From Capnocytophaga canimorsus (GTDB lineage: Bacteria > Bacteroidota > Bacteroidia > Flavobacteriales > Flavobacteriaceae): 64,000 bases of DNA. Positions 27,601 to 40,096 of the stretch are shown here, piece by piece; position 1 is the first letter of the stretch; every line of letters begins with the position of its first letter. The stretch is from assembly GCF_002302565.1 (NCBI RefSeq), contig NZ_CP022382.1:1931001-1995000 (forward strand), in the 5' to 3' direction. A program made the position numbers and the translations under genes. Under the pieces are notes generated by a model, which was not told the origin of the DNA, ran no database searches, and saw only the letters and a program-made list of their open reading frames with translations.

Positions 27601-30132
27601 AAAGCGCGATTGTTTTTCCCCTCTGATAAAGGAGGGCGTGCCTTTATTTCTATTGAAAACGGAAGTGAAGTGCTGGAAACGCATTGGGTAGAGACCGCTG
27701 AGAAGGAGACAACCTTTGAGCTATCAGTAACTAATAAAATGGCGCCTAATGTGTATGCTTATGTAACTTATTTACAGCCACATATAAATACCAAAAACGA
27801 TGCCCCTATTCGTCTTTACGGCATTCTACCCATTGCTGTGGTTGATAAAGCTACTAAACTTGAACCTCAAATACAAATGGCTGAGGTATTGCGCCCTGAG
27901 CAGAAAACGACCATCAAGGTGAGTGAAAAGTCGGGCAAAGCAATGACTTATACATTGGCTATTGTAGAGGATGGGCTTTTGAATTTAACTCGTTTTAAAA
28001 CTCCGAATCCCTGGAACAGCTTCTTCGCTAAAACGGCTTTGGGAGTAAAAACTTGGGATGTTTATAATGATGTGATAGGAGCTTACGGAGGTACTATAAA
28101 TCAGGTGCTTAGTATAGGTGGAGATGAAGATTTAGGGGGGTCGGAGGCTCAAAAAGCCAATCGTTTCAAACCTTTTGTCATCTTTAAAGGTCCTTTTGAG
28201 CTCAAAGCAGGAAAAACGGATGCTCACGAGGTTCAAATCCCAAATTATATTGGCTCGGCAAGGGTGATGGTAATTGCCTCACAAGTATCTGAAAATGCGT
28301 ATGGTTTTGCCGAAAAAACGGAGGTGCCTGTACGTAGTCCGTTAATGGTTTTAGGTTCTTTGCCCAGAAAAGCTGTACCGGGTGAGAAAATTACACTCCC
28401 TGTTACTGTTTTTGCTATGGAAAACCACGTAAAAAATGTTTCGATTTCGGTAGAGTCGAACAATCATTTTAAAGTGGTTAGCAATCGTTCACAGTCGTTG
28501 CGTTTCGATAATCCGTCTGAAAAAATGGCGTATTTTGAGTTAGAAACCACTGCACAAACGGGTATAGGTAAGGTAAAAATAGTAGCGACTTCGGGTAATG
28601 AAAAGGCAACCTATGAAGTGGAAATGGATGTTTACAATCCTAATCCGGTGACTTATGTAGTTGAAAATGCTACCATTTCTGCTGGTCAAAAAGTTGATTT
28701 AAAAGCGGCTTTGTTTGGCGAATCAGGAAGCAATCAAACCGTATTGGAAATTTCAAGTTTCCCAGGGGTAAATTTACATCAGCGTTTGAATTATTTAATT
28801 ACGTATCCGCACGGATGTTTGGAGCAAGTCACTTCGGGGGCTTTCCCACAATTATTTATCGGTGATTTTGTAAAAATGGAAGATGAAAAAGCGCAACAAA
28901 TTCAGAGAAACGTTACGGTTGCCATTGCGAAACTTTTTGAAAATCAGCTTTCCGATGGAGGATTTGCATATTGGAAAGGAAATCGTTATGCGGACGATTG
29001 GGGTACTTCGTACGTAGGGCACTTCTTCATTGAAGCCGAGAAAAAGGGATTTGCGTTGCCTTCTGGAAGTAAATCAAAGTGGTTGAACTATCAAAAGAGT
29101 GAAGCCCGTCAATGGCGTTTCAAACCAGAATATGGAAATGATTTTGCTCAAGCCTACCGTTTATATACCTTAGCCTTAGCTGGAAGCGCTGATTTAGCAG
29201 CGATGAATCGTTTGCGTGAAACGGCAGACATTTCGGCTAATGCAAAACGCCTATTGGCAGCAGCTTATGCCGTTTCGGGACATAAGAAAACAGCAGGTGC
29301 ACTGTTCCAAAACACTAGTTTAGACGGAAATTATTACTACGGTTCGGAGGTTAGAAATAAAGCGATGGCTTTGGAAACGGCTTTACTAATAGATAAAAAA
29401 ACAGATGCAAACCGTTGGGCTTTGGAAATTGCCGAAAAACTATCTTCTTCTGAGTGGATGAGTACGCAAACTACCGCTTATGCGCTTTATGCTATGGCAA
29501 AATACGTGCAAATAAATAAAAGCGGTAAAAGCTTTAACGCTTCGTACACACTCAATGGGAAAACGGAAAAATTGTCGTCCAGTCAGGCAATGCTATCCAA
29601 AGAGTTGAACGTTAAAGGAGAAAATGCGTCTTTGCAAGTGAAAAACGATTCCGAGCAAACGTTATTTGTTAAGCTCATATCCAGTGGAGTGTTACCTGTG
29701 GGTAAAGAGTTGGCTATGGAAAACGGACTTTCCGTAAGTACCTCTTACAAAAACGCTTCAGGGAATACCATTAACGAGACGGAGGTGGTTCAAGGTACCG
29801 AAATTTGGGCAACCATTAGCATTAAGAACATTACCAACGAAAGGGTTGAAAATGTAGCTTTAACGCAAATCATTCCATCGGGTTGGGAGATTATCAATAC
29901 GCGATATGCCGATTTTGACAATACCGAAGCTCCACTCATTGATTATGCTGATTTCCGTGATGATAGAGCCAATTTCTATATGTCGCTTAAAGCAGGAGAA
30001 ACCAAGAAAATCGTTTTGAAGCTACATGCTTCATATGCAGGAGCCTACTACTTGCCAGGTACTTTTGCCGAAGCGATGTATGACAACCGATACAATACCC
30101 GTACTTCGGGCAAAAGGGTCACTGTAAAATAA
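24658..30132 (+). CDS. Alpha-2-macroglobulin family lipoprotein with thioester
   Basis: An 1824-residue bacterial alpha-2-macroglobulin, thought to trap proteases that breach the outer membrane. The signal ends in a lipobox with Cys17, so the protein is lipid-anchored. An N-terminal Ig-like region is followed by MG2/MG-type beta-sandwich domains, the bait-region-containing part, the A2M domain (around 1130-1250) and the alpha-helical thioester domain holding GCLEQ (Cys1387 to Gln1390), which is intact and so can probably form the reactive thioester. The end is a receptor-domain-like beta sandwich. In many proteobacteria the partner gene is pbpC; none lies here. It is a single-gene unit with a terminator. 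Confidence 0.95.
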   Translation: MKKIALFLVAFVVLVGCNRGGKGSGNSDPLLYKEYISAFTGGIISSAEPIEITFNKEISEEKLKKISDLKLFEISPKVKGEVVAVSSTKLQFRPEKRLEQAQEYQITFHLAKLFSVAENLEEFRFSAKTMEQVFSMYGFDLQSYNENLFFLNANFMATDEVSGAEAKNFFVAKIGNKNYPIKFAQEGTGRVFSFVVDSIQRTSEEQTLKLLWNTDWVKTDDAEAHSVIIPANGDFSVISTFNPSDTNKEYWINFSEPLDKNQNFNGLVILKNTKTQAFASLSFGVNGNVLKLFTDSPLIGDYQLTVHQGIKSVYGKRLNESQDFEVSFLESKPKVELLRNGTILPSSENLKINFKAINLRAVDATVYRIFENNVLQFLQDNDLSSATSLLRVGRPIAKKVIVLNNGSAQNSKQWSTYALDLSSLITPEPGAIYRVELDFKRNYSLYQCGEELKPLDLSFNEEPLEKDNYFSHYDDYDYYWDDSDDPCEEAYYYGKQVATNILASDLGVIVKRGQTNNFIFAVNNIINTESVHGANVEVYDYQQQKIQEGRTDNKGLVSLNLSRNAYFAVVKKDANTTYVKIDNNYAQSVSKYDVDGVRLQKGLNGYIYTERGVWRPGDSIHVGFVLNDFASKSPEKLPIKLVFTDPHGKVITERMQPSNASNHYKFSLKTSPQAPTGNWNVSIAVGAARFGKQIKIETIKPNRLKIENSLNGKQISSEGGRGSLAVKWLHGSPAGNTQVDVKAKLYNMKTTFKGYEKFIFNNEAQRYESEEISIYSGKTDAQGNADFVFENEEFNSPGMLKVNFLTKANESGGDFSTDVSSATLSPYESYVGISLPTPNKYNYYNTNEKHNFQTVVVSENGKPLRNKKIQVTVYKTGWNWWWDASNQNISTYSSSRSNIVYTSQQIHTNSDGKAQFELNIPDGDWGKYFILLTDQSSGHHAGTSIYFDWGDWYGKSRETSNNEQATMLTLGMDKQEYGVNEKARLFFPSDKGGRAFISIENGSEVLETHWVETAEKETTFELSVTNKMAPNVYAYVTYLQPHINTKNDAPIRLYGILPIAVVDKATKLEPQIQMAEVLRPEQKTTIKVSEKSGKAMTYTLAIVEDGLLNLTRFKTPNPWNSFFAKTALGVKTWDVYNDVIGAYGGTINQVLSIGGDEDLGGSEAQKANRFKPFVIFKGPFELKAGKTDAHEVQIPNYIGSARVMVIASQVSENAYGFAEKTEVPVRSPLMVLGSLPRKAVPGEKITLPVTVFAMENHVKNVSISVESNNHFKVVSNRSQSLRFDNPSEKMAYFELETTAQTGIGKVKIVATSGNEKATYEVEMDVYNPNPVTYVVENATISAGQKVDLKAALFGESGSNQTVLEISSFPGVNLHQRLNYLITYPHGCLEQVTSGAFPQLFIGDFVKMEDEKAQQIQRNVTVAIAKLFENQLSDGGFAYWKGNRYADDWGTSYVGHFFIEAEKKGFALPSGSKSKWLNYQKSEARQWRFKPEYGNDFAQAYRLYTLALAGSADLAAMNRLRETADISANAKRLLAAAYAVSGHKKTAGALFQNTSLDGNYYYGSEVRNKAMALETALLIDKKTDANRWALEIAEKLSSSEWMSTQTTAYALYAMAKYVQINKSGKSFNASYTLNGKTEKLSSSQAMLSKELNVKGENASLQVKNDSEQTLFVKLISSGVLPVGKELAMENGLSVSTSYKNASGNTINETEVVQGTEIWATISIKNITNERVENVALTQIIPSGWEIINTRYADFDNTEAPLIDYADFRDDRANFYMSLKAGETKKIVLKLHASYAGAYYLPGTFAEAMYDNRYNTRTSGKRVTVK

Positions 30133-30159
30133 TGATTTTATAATAATTCAAAAAAATGG

Positions 30160-30199
30160 AATACCCCCAAAATGTAAAATACGTTTTGGGGTTATTTTT
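30160..30199 (+). terminator. Terminator after the macroglobulin gene
   Basis: The arms AATACCCCCAAAATG and CGTTTTGGGGTTATT pair with one bulge around a short AT loop, followed by TTTTTA. Confidence 0.75.
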
Positions 30200-30654
30200 A
30201 TGAAAATAAAAAGTAGGAAGTTACTTTGAAAATATAGTCATTGAGAAATGTAGCTAACTTTATACAATTTGTCCCATTCTAAAATTTTCTTTTAAAGAGG
30301 GTAATCCTTTGAAAATAAGTATATGGCAGAGGAAGGGGGATTTTACTTTCCCTATTACTTCATCGCTTTCGCAATGCATACCCTTAATGCTAATTTATCG
30401 TTAATGTATATGTGAAAACATAAAAAATGATTATAAAAATGTTATTCTATTTCTATAGGAATGAAATTTTGTATCTTTTTTAACTTATTTTTTTAAATTT
30501 ATTTATTGTTAACATTTTTTGGTATATTTGTAGCCTAATTGATCAATATAAGCTCATTATTGTATTTTTGTTTTAAAAAAGGATTTTGTGTTATATAGAG
30601 TATAGCTATACTTTTAATACATTTTGTAGTAATAAGAACTAATTTTTAAACTCA
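30200..30654 (+). promoter_or_regulatory. Long leader/promoter region of the giant surface protein
   Basis: No gene is seen in these 455 AT-rich bases. A TATATTTG -7 box lies at 30523-30530, without a TTG at standard distance, which predicts an untranslated leader of about 115 bases before the ATG at 30655. A 30-codon frame at about 30324 has no coding character. Confidence 0.4.
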
Positions 30655-33600
30655 ATGCGAATATTATTCAAACTATTTTTCTTTTTGGTAAGCCCAATGC
30701 TGTGGGCTCAGGGAAATCCTCCGACGACCTTACCAACGCCTTCGGGAGATTGTGATGCGTATTTTGATGGGCTGATTAAACAGACTAAGGCAAGTGTGTT
30801 TTCACCCATTGAATCGGGTAGTAATGCCGTTATCTATTTGGATAACTCGCGTATGGCTACCGGTGTAACCTATTTTGCTATAAACAAAGCCACAGGAATG
30901 TGGTTTGCAGGTAGTTATGACACTACGCTATTTATGGTTACCATTCCTGTGGGGGTTCTTACCCAGAATACCACTTTTGAAGTACACGCCATTGCAGGTG
31001 GTTGTAGTTTCAAGGTAGTAGATGATGTTACTTTTGAGGTAAAACCAATCACGGAGGTACATTTGCAAACCCGTGTGCGCGATGAGTATTGCGATAACTC
31101 AGGGGGAATTTACTACCAAATGATGGGCGATAGCAACGACAATTATAATTTTTATCACAAACTGTCCACGCAAACCGCTTTTCAAACCGCTACCGCAGAC
31201 CGAAACGACTTGCAAACCGTACAAGGTGGAAAAACCTATGTTATTCGTGCTGAGTTGAAAACGGACTCCAACACATTCTACGAAAAAACGATAACCGTAA
31301 AAGATGCAAAAGTACCTAATCCGCCAGGAATTGAGTACGCCATCACCGCACAGCCTATACTTTGTGGGGCTAATACGGGTCGAGCCATTGTAAACATTAC
31401 CAAAGGGGTGTCCTATCCGTTTACTTTTAAAATTACCTCTGGCCCTGAAACCCGACCCGAACAAAGCAGTAATGTGTTTGAAAACTTACCTGCGGGGAAT
31501 TACACGATGTACGTAAAAGACGCCTGTGGGCAAGGACGTACCGTAAGTTTCAGAATTGATGGTCAAGCTTTTTATATAGGACCTATTGGAGGGTCTTCTT
31601 ACATAAAACCCACTGATGAGTGTGGACGAGGGGCTGTTAGTTTACAACGTGGTATAAAAATGGCAAGAAACCATTGGTATACCGATGCTATTCCCTACCC
31701 GATGACGGTCTCCTATACGCTTACTTCCCCTAGTGGGGTGTCGTATGCGATGACCCGTAGTTTTAACAACCGAACTGAATTAGTAGCTTATGCAGGGTAT
31801 GATCATAACCAAGAAAGTGTCTATTTCTACCACAATGTACCGACAGTAGGTAATAAAAATTTCTTTGGTGATGGAGTGCAAATCCCGTTTGAAAAAGGCA
31901 ATTGGACGCACAACTTCCAAGTAACCACCGCCTGTGGGACACACAATTTAGCCCTTCTTATTGAGAAGGTAAAAACAAAAGAGGATGATTTTAACCATTG
32001 GGCAAGAATTGATAAAGGGTATGACACTTGTGGTAAAACCTATATTTATGCCACTGTGGAATGGCTTCATAGATTTGTATATATGGTATTGGATGAAGCA
32101 CCCATAGGATTTGATCCCGTGGCGGCAGGTTTTACAAAAAATCATCGCTTTGGAGGAAAATATTATAAATATGGTCAGTTAGCTAAGCCCGCTTTTCCAT
32201 TAGTGAGCTATCCTCATTTGTTGTTAGGAGACTATAAGTTCACCTACGTACACGCAGAATGTGGCTTTGAAGTTCAACGCCAAATTACCGTAACCGATTT
32301 GCAAAATCCCGTGGGTGTGCCCAATACAAGTCAGTTTCATAGCACCTATTATTGTGAAAATGAAAGTTATGGAATACTTTTCAGACCCGCTAATCAGGAA
32401 CAAATTCCTAAAAAAATCCGTATTACAGCCTTTACGCCCGCTTCGGGTACTTCGGGTACATTTACTGTACCCCAAGAATATGACTACGACCAGTTGATAA
32501 CCTTAGGAAGCGGACGAATTATAACCAATTTACCCTTTGGTACTTACACTCTATCAGCAATAGGCTTTGATTGTCAGGATGATGTAGTTAATAAAGTAGT
32601 AACCGTACACCTCCCAACCCCCGACCCTAAGGTGCGTTTTACAATGGTAACAGGTTGTAAAGTTCAGGTGGAATTGTATGACGCAACCAATGATAACTAT
32701 CAACGTAAATATTCCTTACAAGGTTATGACAAGACACAAGCCCGTTGGGTAAATATGATTGACCCTAATATCTCCCCTTATGGTGATCTTTTATCAAGTG
32801 AAAAGAAAAATGCAACTAAAAGTTTAGCAAATAACAAATATAGGCTCTATTCCCGTTATCGAGTGGTGGAGCTTACTAATGTTATTCATAATTCAGAAGA
32901 ATGTTTAAAAGTGATAGGCGAATACCAAGCTCCTTCGGAGTTACCTACTTTGGTGGATATCGTAGGGGCTACCTGTGGGTTGAATCAGTACCAAATTATG
33001 GTGGTCGCCAGTGGTGGAACGCCTCCGTTTACCTATAAAATATTAAGCAGAAGTGTAGGAGGATCCTTGGATACTTCTTTTGTGCCTATTACGAATACCA
33101 CAGGGAAGTTTACTATCACGGAAACCAATCCTTCGGCTTCGTACAAATTTGCGGTGGAAGATGTCTGCAATCAGGAAACCAAAGATGTAGAAATCCGAAA
33201 TATGACGCCATTTGTCATCACCACCGACCGCACCGAGTACTGCCAAGGCACTTCGGCTACCCTTTCCGTACCCGATTTGTCGTTAGCTTATACTTATGAA
33301 TGGTTCCGTGAAGACGACCCAAGCACCATTTTATCCCATTCACCTACCTTGCAGGTGAGCAATCTACAAGCTACTGATTTTGCTCATAAGTACAAATTAA
33401 GAGTAGCTCCGAAAGATGCGTCTTTCACTTTGTGTATTCCTGCGGAATATCAGGTGCAGTTAACGGGCAGTACCGCATCAGTTCCTGTACTGACAGGTGA
33501 TGCTACCAATGTGGTGTTGTGTGCTTCCGAATTAGACGGAAAAGCTTCTTATGATATACGCACCAATTTATTTGCCACAGTGCATAACAATGCGACAGCT

Positions 33601-36600
33601 TCGGGCTATACCAACGGTGTTATCCGAGAGGTTTCAGGAACGTATCCAGTTTCACAAAACGGGCTTATGACATTGCACATCAAGATGATACCCATATTGG
33701 AAGGACAAACCTTTACCTTTACCTATACAATTTCCAACGCTTGTGGTTTGGAGGCTACCAAAACCGCCACTTTAACGATTAAACGAAATATTTCGCCCAA
33801 AGACCTCTCTCCGAATGCTATTGCCTTTAACGTTTGTGAGGGTGACCTAACCAATTTTGTAACTTTTGAGGCGAATCATTTTAACGATTTGACACAATAT
33901 ATTAAGGTTCAAAATACAGCACGAACCACCGATGTTATTGAGTTTTTCAGCGATGAGCAAGGTAATACGCCCATTCATCAGTTTCACATTGTTGCAGGCA
34001 GTAGGGATATTTTTTACAAAATAAATAGAGCCAATTATTGTTCCAGTATAGCCAGAGTAAGAATTATCAAGAATGCGGCTTACAAAAAAACAGACGGAAC
34101 AGAAGATCCTCGTTTGGCGGATTTGAACTATAATACTTGTGCCAACGGAGTAACAGTACAAGATGTAAGAGCAAGGCTACAACAAATTTTCGGACGCTAT
34201 TCAACTCCAAAGGTTTATCTAATTCGTATGGTAGGCGGTGTAGAAACTTCATCAGAATTACCTGATACGTATGCACTTACCACTTCCGAAGTTTATCGCT
34301 ATCGTATGGAAGATGGTGGTTGCCCTTCATCGTGGAGAAACATCACCTTGAATTTCAATCAAACTAATATTGTTACACAACCCGTGTCACATATCGTTTG
34401 TTCGGGTGAGCAGGTGGTGTTAACGGCTTTAGGGGCTTCAACCTCACCACCAACCGCAGGTAAGATGATTTACAAATGGTTTGAAAGCACCTACAACGGA
34501 ACGATAGGAGCTACCCAAGTACACGCTCAAACGCTCAATAGGGGAGAGGCGTCAACCTATACGCCATCTACGGCAAGTATGGGGGCAAAATACTACTTCG
34601 TGGAGGTAACCGTCGAAAATGTTTGTAACGTACCTATGTATACGAATATTGTAAAGGTAGAAGTTAAAGGAATGACAGCTTCTGTGCCAACAGTAACTAC
34701 TTTATCATCAGTTCAATGTGGTGAGGATGTGAAATTTACTTTCACAGGAGTCCCCAATGAAGAAGTGCATTATACAGTAAATGGAGTAGCTTCAACCATC
34801 ACTTTACCTACAAGTGGTGTTTATACGCATACGGTAAGTAATGCCACCACCACCCAAGTGCTACGTGTGGTTTCAGTGTCTAATGCTTCGGGTTGTCCAA
34901 CAATACCAACTACGGGGAATGTTTATACCGTTACCGTAAACGATTTGCCAACCCCAACAGTACACCTGTCTGATGCGCTGTGTGGGATAAACGGAACAAC
35001 AGCTACTATCACCAATTATGATAGTAGTTTTACCTATACTTTAATCCCTAACACTGCTAACCTAATTGGAAATACCATTACAGGTATGGTACTCGGGACT
35101 AGTTATAAGTTAGAAGTTAGAAATGGAACTTGTACAATAGCCTCTACCCCTTTCCAAGCTAAGGTAGCACTTCCTGTTCCGACACCTCCTGCGGTTACCA
35201 ATCAGGTATTTTGTGCTTCCGCGGATACAGCAACCTTTGTGGCAACGCCAACGGCAGGACATACGTTACGTTGGTACGATACGGTAACTTCAACTACTTT
35301 TGAAACCACCGCACCAAGTGTTTCGTTAAACGTAACTACCCAAACAACGTTTACCAAGTATGTGAGTCAGGTAAATGCAGAGGGTTGTGAGAGTGATAAA
35401 CTGCCAATAAAAATAGCCGTGAGAGCTTTGCCTACGGCACCAACCGTAACAGTCTTAACCCCTGCGGTTTGCTTGGGTGGAACTGCTCAGTTTGTCATAA
35501 CAGGAAACGTTAGTGATACCGTAACTTATAACCTTAACGGAACGCTACATAGCGTAACTTTAACCGCTACTACCCATAACGTTACAATAGACAATGTTAC
35601 AAGTACACAAACCTTGACGTTGGTTTCTGTAGAAAATACGAAATACGCACTATATGAAGATTTTGGCATTGGGGCAGCGATTTGTAGTCCTGATGTTAAA
35701 CTCCCAAAGTGTAGAGCTCTTGTTTCTACGTATGTTGGGGCTCATACTTATGAAATTTCCAATAAAAATAGTGCTTGGTATGACGATATTACCAGTCAGG
35801 GGTATGGCTGGTTAAGACCCAATGACCATACTTCCAACGGAAAAAATGATGAGGGAAGATTTTTGGTAGCTAATTTAGGAGTACCTAATATGATGTTCTA
35901 TGAAAAAGAACTAACAGGTATAGAATCTAATACGCCAGTAACCCTTGAATTTTATTATTTCAGTCTTAGTCAATGGACTGCACCACCAGATGCTAAACTA
36001 CCAGTGATACGAGTTCGTTTGGTAGATGAAAATGGTACGGTAGTGGCTCAGGATGAAACTCCGTCGATTCCTAACGGAAATATTTTACCAAACCGATGGA
36101 ATCGTTTCCAAATTTCGGGAAATCCAAGGAACAGTACCAAATTGAAAATACAATTTATTAATAGATTGTACCCTGATAAATGGAATGATGTAGCCATAGA
36201 TGATATCAGAATAACACAAGAATCTACTTGTATATTACCATTGACAGAAACCAAAACTGTTACCGTAAAAGCCTTACCAACCCCAACCATAAATGCTGTT
36301 ACGGCCACTTGCGGAAATAGTGGTTCGGTAACCATTACAAACTATGATGCAGCTAATACTTACACATTTAGTGATGCAGCGATAACCCATACAGGGGCAA
36401 CCATTACAGGTTTTGCTTTTGGAACTACATATACGATGACGGTTTCCAACGGAACTTGTACCGAAACTACCTCTTTTGTGGTCAATACTACGTGTACCAT
36501 TGATGCAGTGGATGACCCTCTTATTGAGGTAGATGCATTAAGTACACATCGTACTTCTGCTATCAGTATTTTAGATAATGATGTACTAGGAACGCTTTCG

Positions 36601-39600
36601 GCAACTACGGCTAATGTTACTATTACGCAACTGAGCACCACCGATGCTCGCGTAAATATCGACCCTGCAACGGGGAAAATACGACTTACTAACTCCACTG
36701 TTCCTACGGGGATATATACGATTACTTATCGTATCTGTGAAGAAGTAAACGATACGCCTTGTGATACGGCTACGATAACGGTAAAAGTAAGAAATATTAA
36801 AGCGGAAAACGATGTAGTTTCGTATATCGCAGGACTTATAGCAGATAACATATTATACAATGATACGTATAATAATGAAGAAGCCTTCGACTATTACAAC
36901 GATTTGAAAATAACCATTACCTCTCCGTTACCGTCAGGAGTAACTATTGAACCCGGAGGAGATTTTAAAATTACAGAAAGTGTAAGAAGTGGGGTTTATA
37001 CCTTTACGTATCAGATTTGCTCAGAGGTGTTGCCCGATGTATGCGATTCGGCAACAGTGACCCTAACAGTTAGAAATATAATTTCTGCTTATGACGATAA
37101 TGACGGAGATTATTTAAATGGTTACAGTGTAGTACCTAACAATACTATAGATATTTTTGAGAATGACAGACTAAATTCTCATTTTGTAACTTCGCAAACC
37201 GTTACCATAAGTTCGCATACGGCATTACCTACCGGAGTAACCATTGATGCTAACGGTATTGTAACCATCGGTAATGATACTCCAACGGGTGTACATTCCT
37301 TCACTTATGTTCTTTGTGAAAAAGATGTTACACCACCAATTTGTGATTCGGCAAAAGTACTCTTTACGGTTAAAAACATCAATGCTGATAATGATGATTT
37401 TGAGGTGTCGGCGGGGGGCAATACGGGTAGTGTGCTAAACAACGACAAATATGATGGAGAATTTTTGTCTTCAACGGTGAGCGTAACCTTAACTCCAATA
37501 GGGACATTACCATCAGGGATAAGTTTAGACCCTATTACAGGAATAGTTCGTGTAGCTTCGGGAACGCCAAGTGGTAATTATAGCTTTAATTACAAAATTT
37601 GTTCAAAAGTAGTACATTCTTTATGCGATGAAGCTACGGTAACGATCACGGTTCAAAACGGCATAGTCGCCGAAGATGATGATTTAGGACCGGTAGTATC
37701 GGGTGGTACGACTACACAAACGGTTATTAGTAATGATAAGCTTAATGGTACGCCTGTGGTTATAGGCACAGGTACGGGTGAGGTGACCCTTACACCAATC
37801 ATTACCCCAACGGGCATTACGTTCAATGGCGACGGAAAAGTAACGGTAGGAACGAATGTTTCGAGTGGAGTTTATACGTTGACCTATAAAATTTGTGAGA
37901 ATGGAGCGACCCCTGATAATTGTGATGATGCTACGGTAACGGTAACGGTTCAAAACAGCATCGTAGCTGATAACGATGATTTAGGACCGGTAGTATCGGG
38001 AGGCACGACTACGCAGACGGTTATTAGTAATGACAAGCTCAACGGTACGCCTGTGGTTATAGGCACAGGTACGGGTGAGGTAACGCTTACTCCAATAGTT
38101 ACCCCAACGGGCATTACGATAGATGCTACTAACGGGAAAGTAACGGTAGGAACGAATGTTTCGAGTGGAGTTTATACGTTGACGTATAAGATTTGTGAGA
38201 ATGGAGCGACCCCTGATAATTGTGATGAAGCTACGGTAACGATCACGGTTGAAAACAGCATCGTAGCTGATAACGATGATTTAGGACCGGTAGTATCGGG
38301 AGGCACGACTACGCAGACGGTTATTAGTAATGACAAGCTCAACGGTACGCCTGTGGTTATAGGTACAGGAGTAGGTCAGGTAACGCTTACTCCGCTTATT
38401 ACCCCAACGGGCATTACCATAGATACTACGAATGGTAAAGTTAGTGTTGCTAATAATGTACCGAGTGGTGAATATACATTGACGTATACTATTTGTGAGA
38501 ACGGCTCTAATCCGTTGAACTGTGATGCAGCTACGGTAACAATCACGGTATTATCATCAAACACGGTATTGGCGATTTCTGACATTAACAATACGTATTT
38601 GAATACTTCTGTGAGTGGTAATGTATCTACTAATGATGAAGATCCTCAAGGGGATGCATTGGAATTTAGTTTGCTAACGGCTTCGAATCATCAGGGTCAT
38701 AGTTTGGTGTTTAATTCGGATGGTACATACGTGTTCACGCCTAAGGAAGGTTTTACGGGAGTTGTGGTTTATGAGTATGAGGTTTGCGATAAGGGGATGC
38801 CTCGAGCTTGTGCTACGGCAACGTTAACGATAGGGGTATTTGCGCAACTTAATGCGAGTGCTAATACGGTATTTGCCAATGATGATGCGGTACGCACTAA
38901 GGTAGGAACTCCTGTGTTGATTTCGGTATTGGCAAATGATATTGACGTGGAAGGGGATACCTTTGAGATTACGAGCCATCCGAGCCATACGTCTTATGGT
39001 AGCTTGTCGTTGTCCAATGGTAAATTTATTTACACGCCTAATGCGGGTTATGTAGGGGTAGATAGTTTCACTTACACGATATGTGATAATCGCACTACGG
39101 ATAAGGCTTGTTCTACAGCTACGGTAAGGGTATTGATTTTATCCGATACGTCAAGCAATACGACCTTTGCTAATGATGATGCTTATAACGGAGATAAAAA
39201 CAGAGTGATTTCTGGTAATGTATTGAGTAATGATGTGGATCTTGAAGGAAATGGTCAAACGACAACATTATTGTCGGGCGCTACTAAAGGAGTGGTAGTG
39301 TTAAATGCCGACGGAACCTTTAGCTATAAGCCTAATATGGGTTATGTAGGTCCAGATAGTTTCACTTATAAGTTGTGTGATGATGGCACACCAGAGGCTT
39401 GCGCTGTTGCTACAGTGTATTTGACGGTAAATGAATCGGAGAGCATTGTGGCTAATAATGATGACTTTACAAACACCCCAATTCGCAATATGGTGGGAGG
39501 TGTATTGGGTAGTGTACTTACCAATGATACGTATTTGGGAGTACCGATTAGTTCAGGACAGGTGAGTGGTGTTACGCTGTTATCTGATGGAGGTCTTACG

Positions 39601-40047
39601 GGAGTGACTTTAGATGGTTCGGGTCATTTGACGATTCCACAAGGAGCTACGGAAGGTACTTATACGCTAACTTATGAGGTCTGTGAAAAGAGCAAGGGTA
39701 GCTGTGCTACGGCTGAGATTTATGTACGTATCATAAAGGGTTGTCCGCTGAACTTCTACAACGGATTATCTAATAATGAAGACGGTACTAACGACGGTTT
39801 TGTAATAGACGGTATTGAGTGTTATCCTAAAAATAAGGTACGTATTTATAATCGTTGGGGGGTTAAAGTCTTCGAAACGGAAGGTTACAACAACAAGGAA
39901 CGCTTGTTTAGAGGGATTTCTAACGGACGAGTAACGGTAGATGTGGATAAAAAACTTCCGCAAGGCACGTACTACTATGTATTGGAATACACCGATGCTT
40001 CAAATCAAACGCATAGTGAGGCGGGTTGGTTGTACATTAAGCGATAG
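30655..40047 (+). CDS. Giant T9SS type B sorted cell-surface protein (SprB-like adhesin)
   Basis: A 3130-residue secreted protein. A signal peptide (1-19, ending LWAQ) is followed by many Ig-like and SprB-type modules, a jelly-roll-like insert at about residues 1663-1860, and from about residue 1940 a chain of roughly 100-residue repeats rich in Asp (DNDD, NDKLNG), three of which are nearly identical. Three cadherin-like tandem domains with FTYTICD or FTYKLCD come next. The last 100 residues ([37 protein letters not shown]) are the type B T9SS sorting domain, which directs export and surface attachment. The partner PorP/SprF gene follows. Asp-rich repeats suggest calcium binding. A role in adhesion or gliding is inferred from the family; no ligand is known. 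Confidence 0.93.
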   Translation: MRILFKLFFFLVSPMLWAQGNPPTTLPTPSGDCDAYFDGLIKQTKASVFSPIESGSNAVIYLDNSRMATGVTYFAINKATGMWFAGSYDTTLFMVTIPVGVLTQNTTFEVHAIAGGCSFKVVDDVTFEVKPITEVHLQTRVRDEYCDNSGGIYYQMMGDSNDNYNFYHKLSTQTAFQTATADRNDLQTVQGGKTYVIRAELKTDSNTFYEKTITVKDAKVPNPPGIEYAITAQPILCGANTGRAIVNITKGVSYPFTFKITSGPETRPEQSSNVFENLPAGNYTMYVKDACGQGRTVSFRIDGQAFYIGPIGGSSYIKPTDECGRGAVSLQRGIKMARNHWYTDAIPYPMTVSYTLTSPSGVSYAMTRSFNNRTELVAYAGYDHNQESVYFYHNVPTVGNKNFFGDGVQIPFEKGNWTHNFQVTTACGTHNLALLIEKVKTKEDDFNHWARIDKGYDTCGKTYIYATVEWLHRFVYMVLDEAPIGFDPVAAGFTKNHRFGGKYYKYGQLAKPAFPLVSYPHLLLGDYKFTYVHAECGFEVQRQITVTDLQNPVGVPNTSQFHSTYYCENESYGILFRPANQEQIPKKIRITAFTPASGTSGTFTVPQEYDYDQLITLGSGRIITNLPFGTYTLSAIGFDCQDDVVNKVVTVHLPTPDPKVRFTMVTGCKVQVELYDATNDNYQRKYSLQGYDKTQARWVNMIDPNISPYGDLLSSEKKNATKSLANNKYRLYSRYRVVELTNVIHNSEECLKVIGEYQAPSELPTLVDIVGATCGLNQYQIMVVASGGTPPFTYKILSRSVGGSLDTSFVPITNTTGKFTITETNPSASYKFAVEDVCNQETKDVEIRNMTPFVITTDRTEYCQGTSATLSVPDLSLAYTYEWFREDDPSTILSHSPTLQVSNLQATDFAHKYKLRVAPKDASFTLCIPAEYQVQLTGSTASVPVLTGDATNVVLCASELDGKASYDIRTNLFATVHNNATASGYTNGVIREVSGTYPVSQNGLMTLHIKMIPILEGQTFTFTYTISNACGLEATKTATLTIKRNISPKDLSPNAIAFNVCEGDLTNFVTFEANHFNDLTQYIKVQNTARTTDVIEFFSDEQGNTPIHQFHIVAGSRDIFYKINRANYCSSIARVRIIKNAAYKKTDGTEDPRLADLNYNTCANGVTVQDVRARLQQIFGRYSTPKVYLIRMVGGVETSSELPDTYALTTSEVYRYRMEDGGCPSSWRNITLNFNQTNIVTQPVSHIVCSGEQVVLTALGASTSPPTAGKMIYKWFESTYNGTIGATQVHAQTLNRGEASTYTPSTASMGAKYYFVEVTVENVCNVPMYTNIVKVEVKGMTASVPTVTTLSSVQCGEDVKFTFTGVPNEEVHYTVNGVASTITLPTSGVYTHTVSNATTTQVLRVVSVSNASGCPTIPTTGNVYTVTVNDLPTPTVHLSDALCGINGTTATITNYDSSFTYTLIPNTANLIGNTITGMVLGTSYKLEVRNGTCTIASTPFQAKVALPVPTPPAVTNQVFCASADTATFVATPTAGHTLRWYDTVTSTTFETTAPSVSLNVTTQTTFTKYVSQVNAEGCESDKLPIKIAVRALPTAPTVTVLTPAVCLGGTAQFVITGNVSDTVTYNLNGTLHSVTLTATTHNVTIDNVTSTQTLTLVSVENTKYALYEDFGIGAAICSPDVKLPKCRALVSTYVGAHTYEISNKNSAWYDDITSQGYGWLRPNDHTSNGKNDEGRFLVANLGVPNMMFYEKELTGIESNTPVTLEFYYFSLSQWTAPPDAKLPVIRVRLVDENGTVVAQDETPSIPNGNILPNRWNRFQISGNPRNSTKLKIQFINRLYPDKWNDVAIDDIRITQESTCILPLTETKTVTVKALPTPTINAVTATCGNSGSVTITNYDAANTYTFSDAAITHTGATITGFAFGTTYTMTVSNGTCTETTSFVVNTTCTIDAVDDPLIEVDALSTHRTSAISILDNDVLGTLSATTANVTITQLSTTDARVNIDPATGKIRLTNSTVPTGIYTITYRICEEVNDTPCDTATITVKVRNIKAENDVVSYIAGLIADNILYNDTYNNEEAFDYYNDLKITITSPLPSGVTIEPGGDFKITESVRSGVYTFTYQICSEVLPDVCDSATVTLTVRNIISAYDDNDGDYLNGYSVVPNNTIDIFENDRLNSHFVTSQTVTISSHTALPTGVTIDANGIVTIGNDTPTGVHSFTYVLCEKDVTPPICDSAKVLFTVKNINADNDDFEVSAGGNTGSVLNNDKYDGEFLSSTVSVTLTPIGTLPSGISLDPITGIVRVASGTPSGNYSFNYKICSKVVHSLCDEATVTITVQNGIVAEDDDLGPVVSGGTTTQTVISNDKLNGTPVVIGTGTGEVTLTPIITPTGITFNGDGKVTVGTNVSSGVYTLTYKICENGATPDNCDDATVTVTVQNSIVADNDDLGPVVSGGTTTQTVISNDKLNGTPVVIGTGTGEVTLTPIVTPTGITIDATNGKVTVGTNVSSGVYTLTYKICENGATPDNCDEATVTITVENSIVADNDDLGPVVSGGTTTQTVISNDKLNGTPVVIGTGVGQVTLTPLITPTGITIDTTNGKVSVANNVPSGEYTLTYTICENGSNPLNCDAATVTITVLSSNTVLAISDINNTYLNTSVSGNVSTNDEDPQGDALEFSLLTASNHQGHSLVFNSDGTYVFTPKEGFTGVVVYEYEVCDKGMPRACATATLTIGVFAQLNASANTVFANDDAVRTKVGTPVLISVLANDIDVEGDTFEITSHPSHTSYGSLSLSNGKFIYTPNAGYVGVDSFTYTICDNRTTDKACSTATVRVLILSDTSSNTTFANDDAYNGDKNRVISGNVLSNDVDLEGNGQTTTLLSGATKGVVVLNADGTFSYKPNMGYVGPDSFTYKLCDDGTPEACAVATVYLTVNESESIVANNDDFTNTPIRNMVGGVLGSVLTNDTYLGVPISSGQVSGVTLLSDGGLTGVTLDGSGHLTIPQGATEGTYTLTYEVCEKSKGSCATAEIYVRIIKGCPLNFYNGLSNNEDGTNDGFVIDGIECYPKNKVRIYNRWGVKVFETEGYNNKERLFRGISNGRVTVDVDKKLPQGTYYYVLEYTDASNQTHSEAGWLYIKR
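37681..38574 (+). repeat. Three near-identical ~300-bp coding repeats
   Basis: Units start at 37681, 37978 and 38278, that is 297 and then 300 bases apart. Each codes for a 99-100 residue module opening [17 protein letters not shown] and ending with a CDxATVT(I/V)TV strand. Units differ at few bases over most of their length; the third diverges in its last 170 bases. The one-codon difference is FNGDGK against IDATNGK. Modules further upstream (36490-37680) have the same plan but much lower identity, so these three are recent copies or are kept alike by conversion. Confidence 0.92.
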
Positions 40048-40057
40048 TTTTTATATA

Positions 40058-40096
40058 TAAGCATAAGCCGGATGTTTTTTCATTCGGCTTTGCTTA
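40058..40096 (+). other. Stem-loop between the giant protein and SprF genes
   Basis: A 16-bp stem with one bulged T and one G-T pair (40058-40074 with 40081-40096) closes a loop of six T. No T-run follows, so it is not a standard terminator. It may act as an RNA-processing or partial read-through element that separates a very long adhesin message from the two downstream genes. Confidence 0.6.

Noticed and set aside
30320..30420. A 30-codon frame (MAEEGGFYFPYY...) upstream of the giant surface protein
   Set aside because: Very short, no recognisable composition or neighbour relation; it lies in the probable promoter and leader region.
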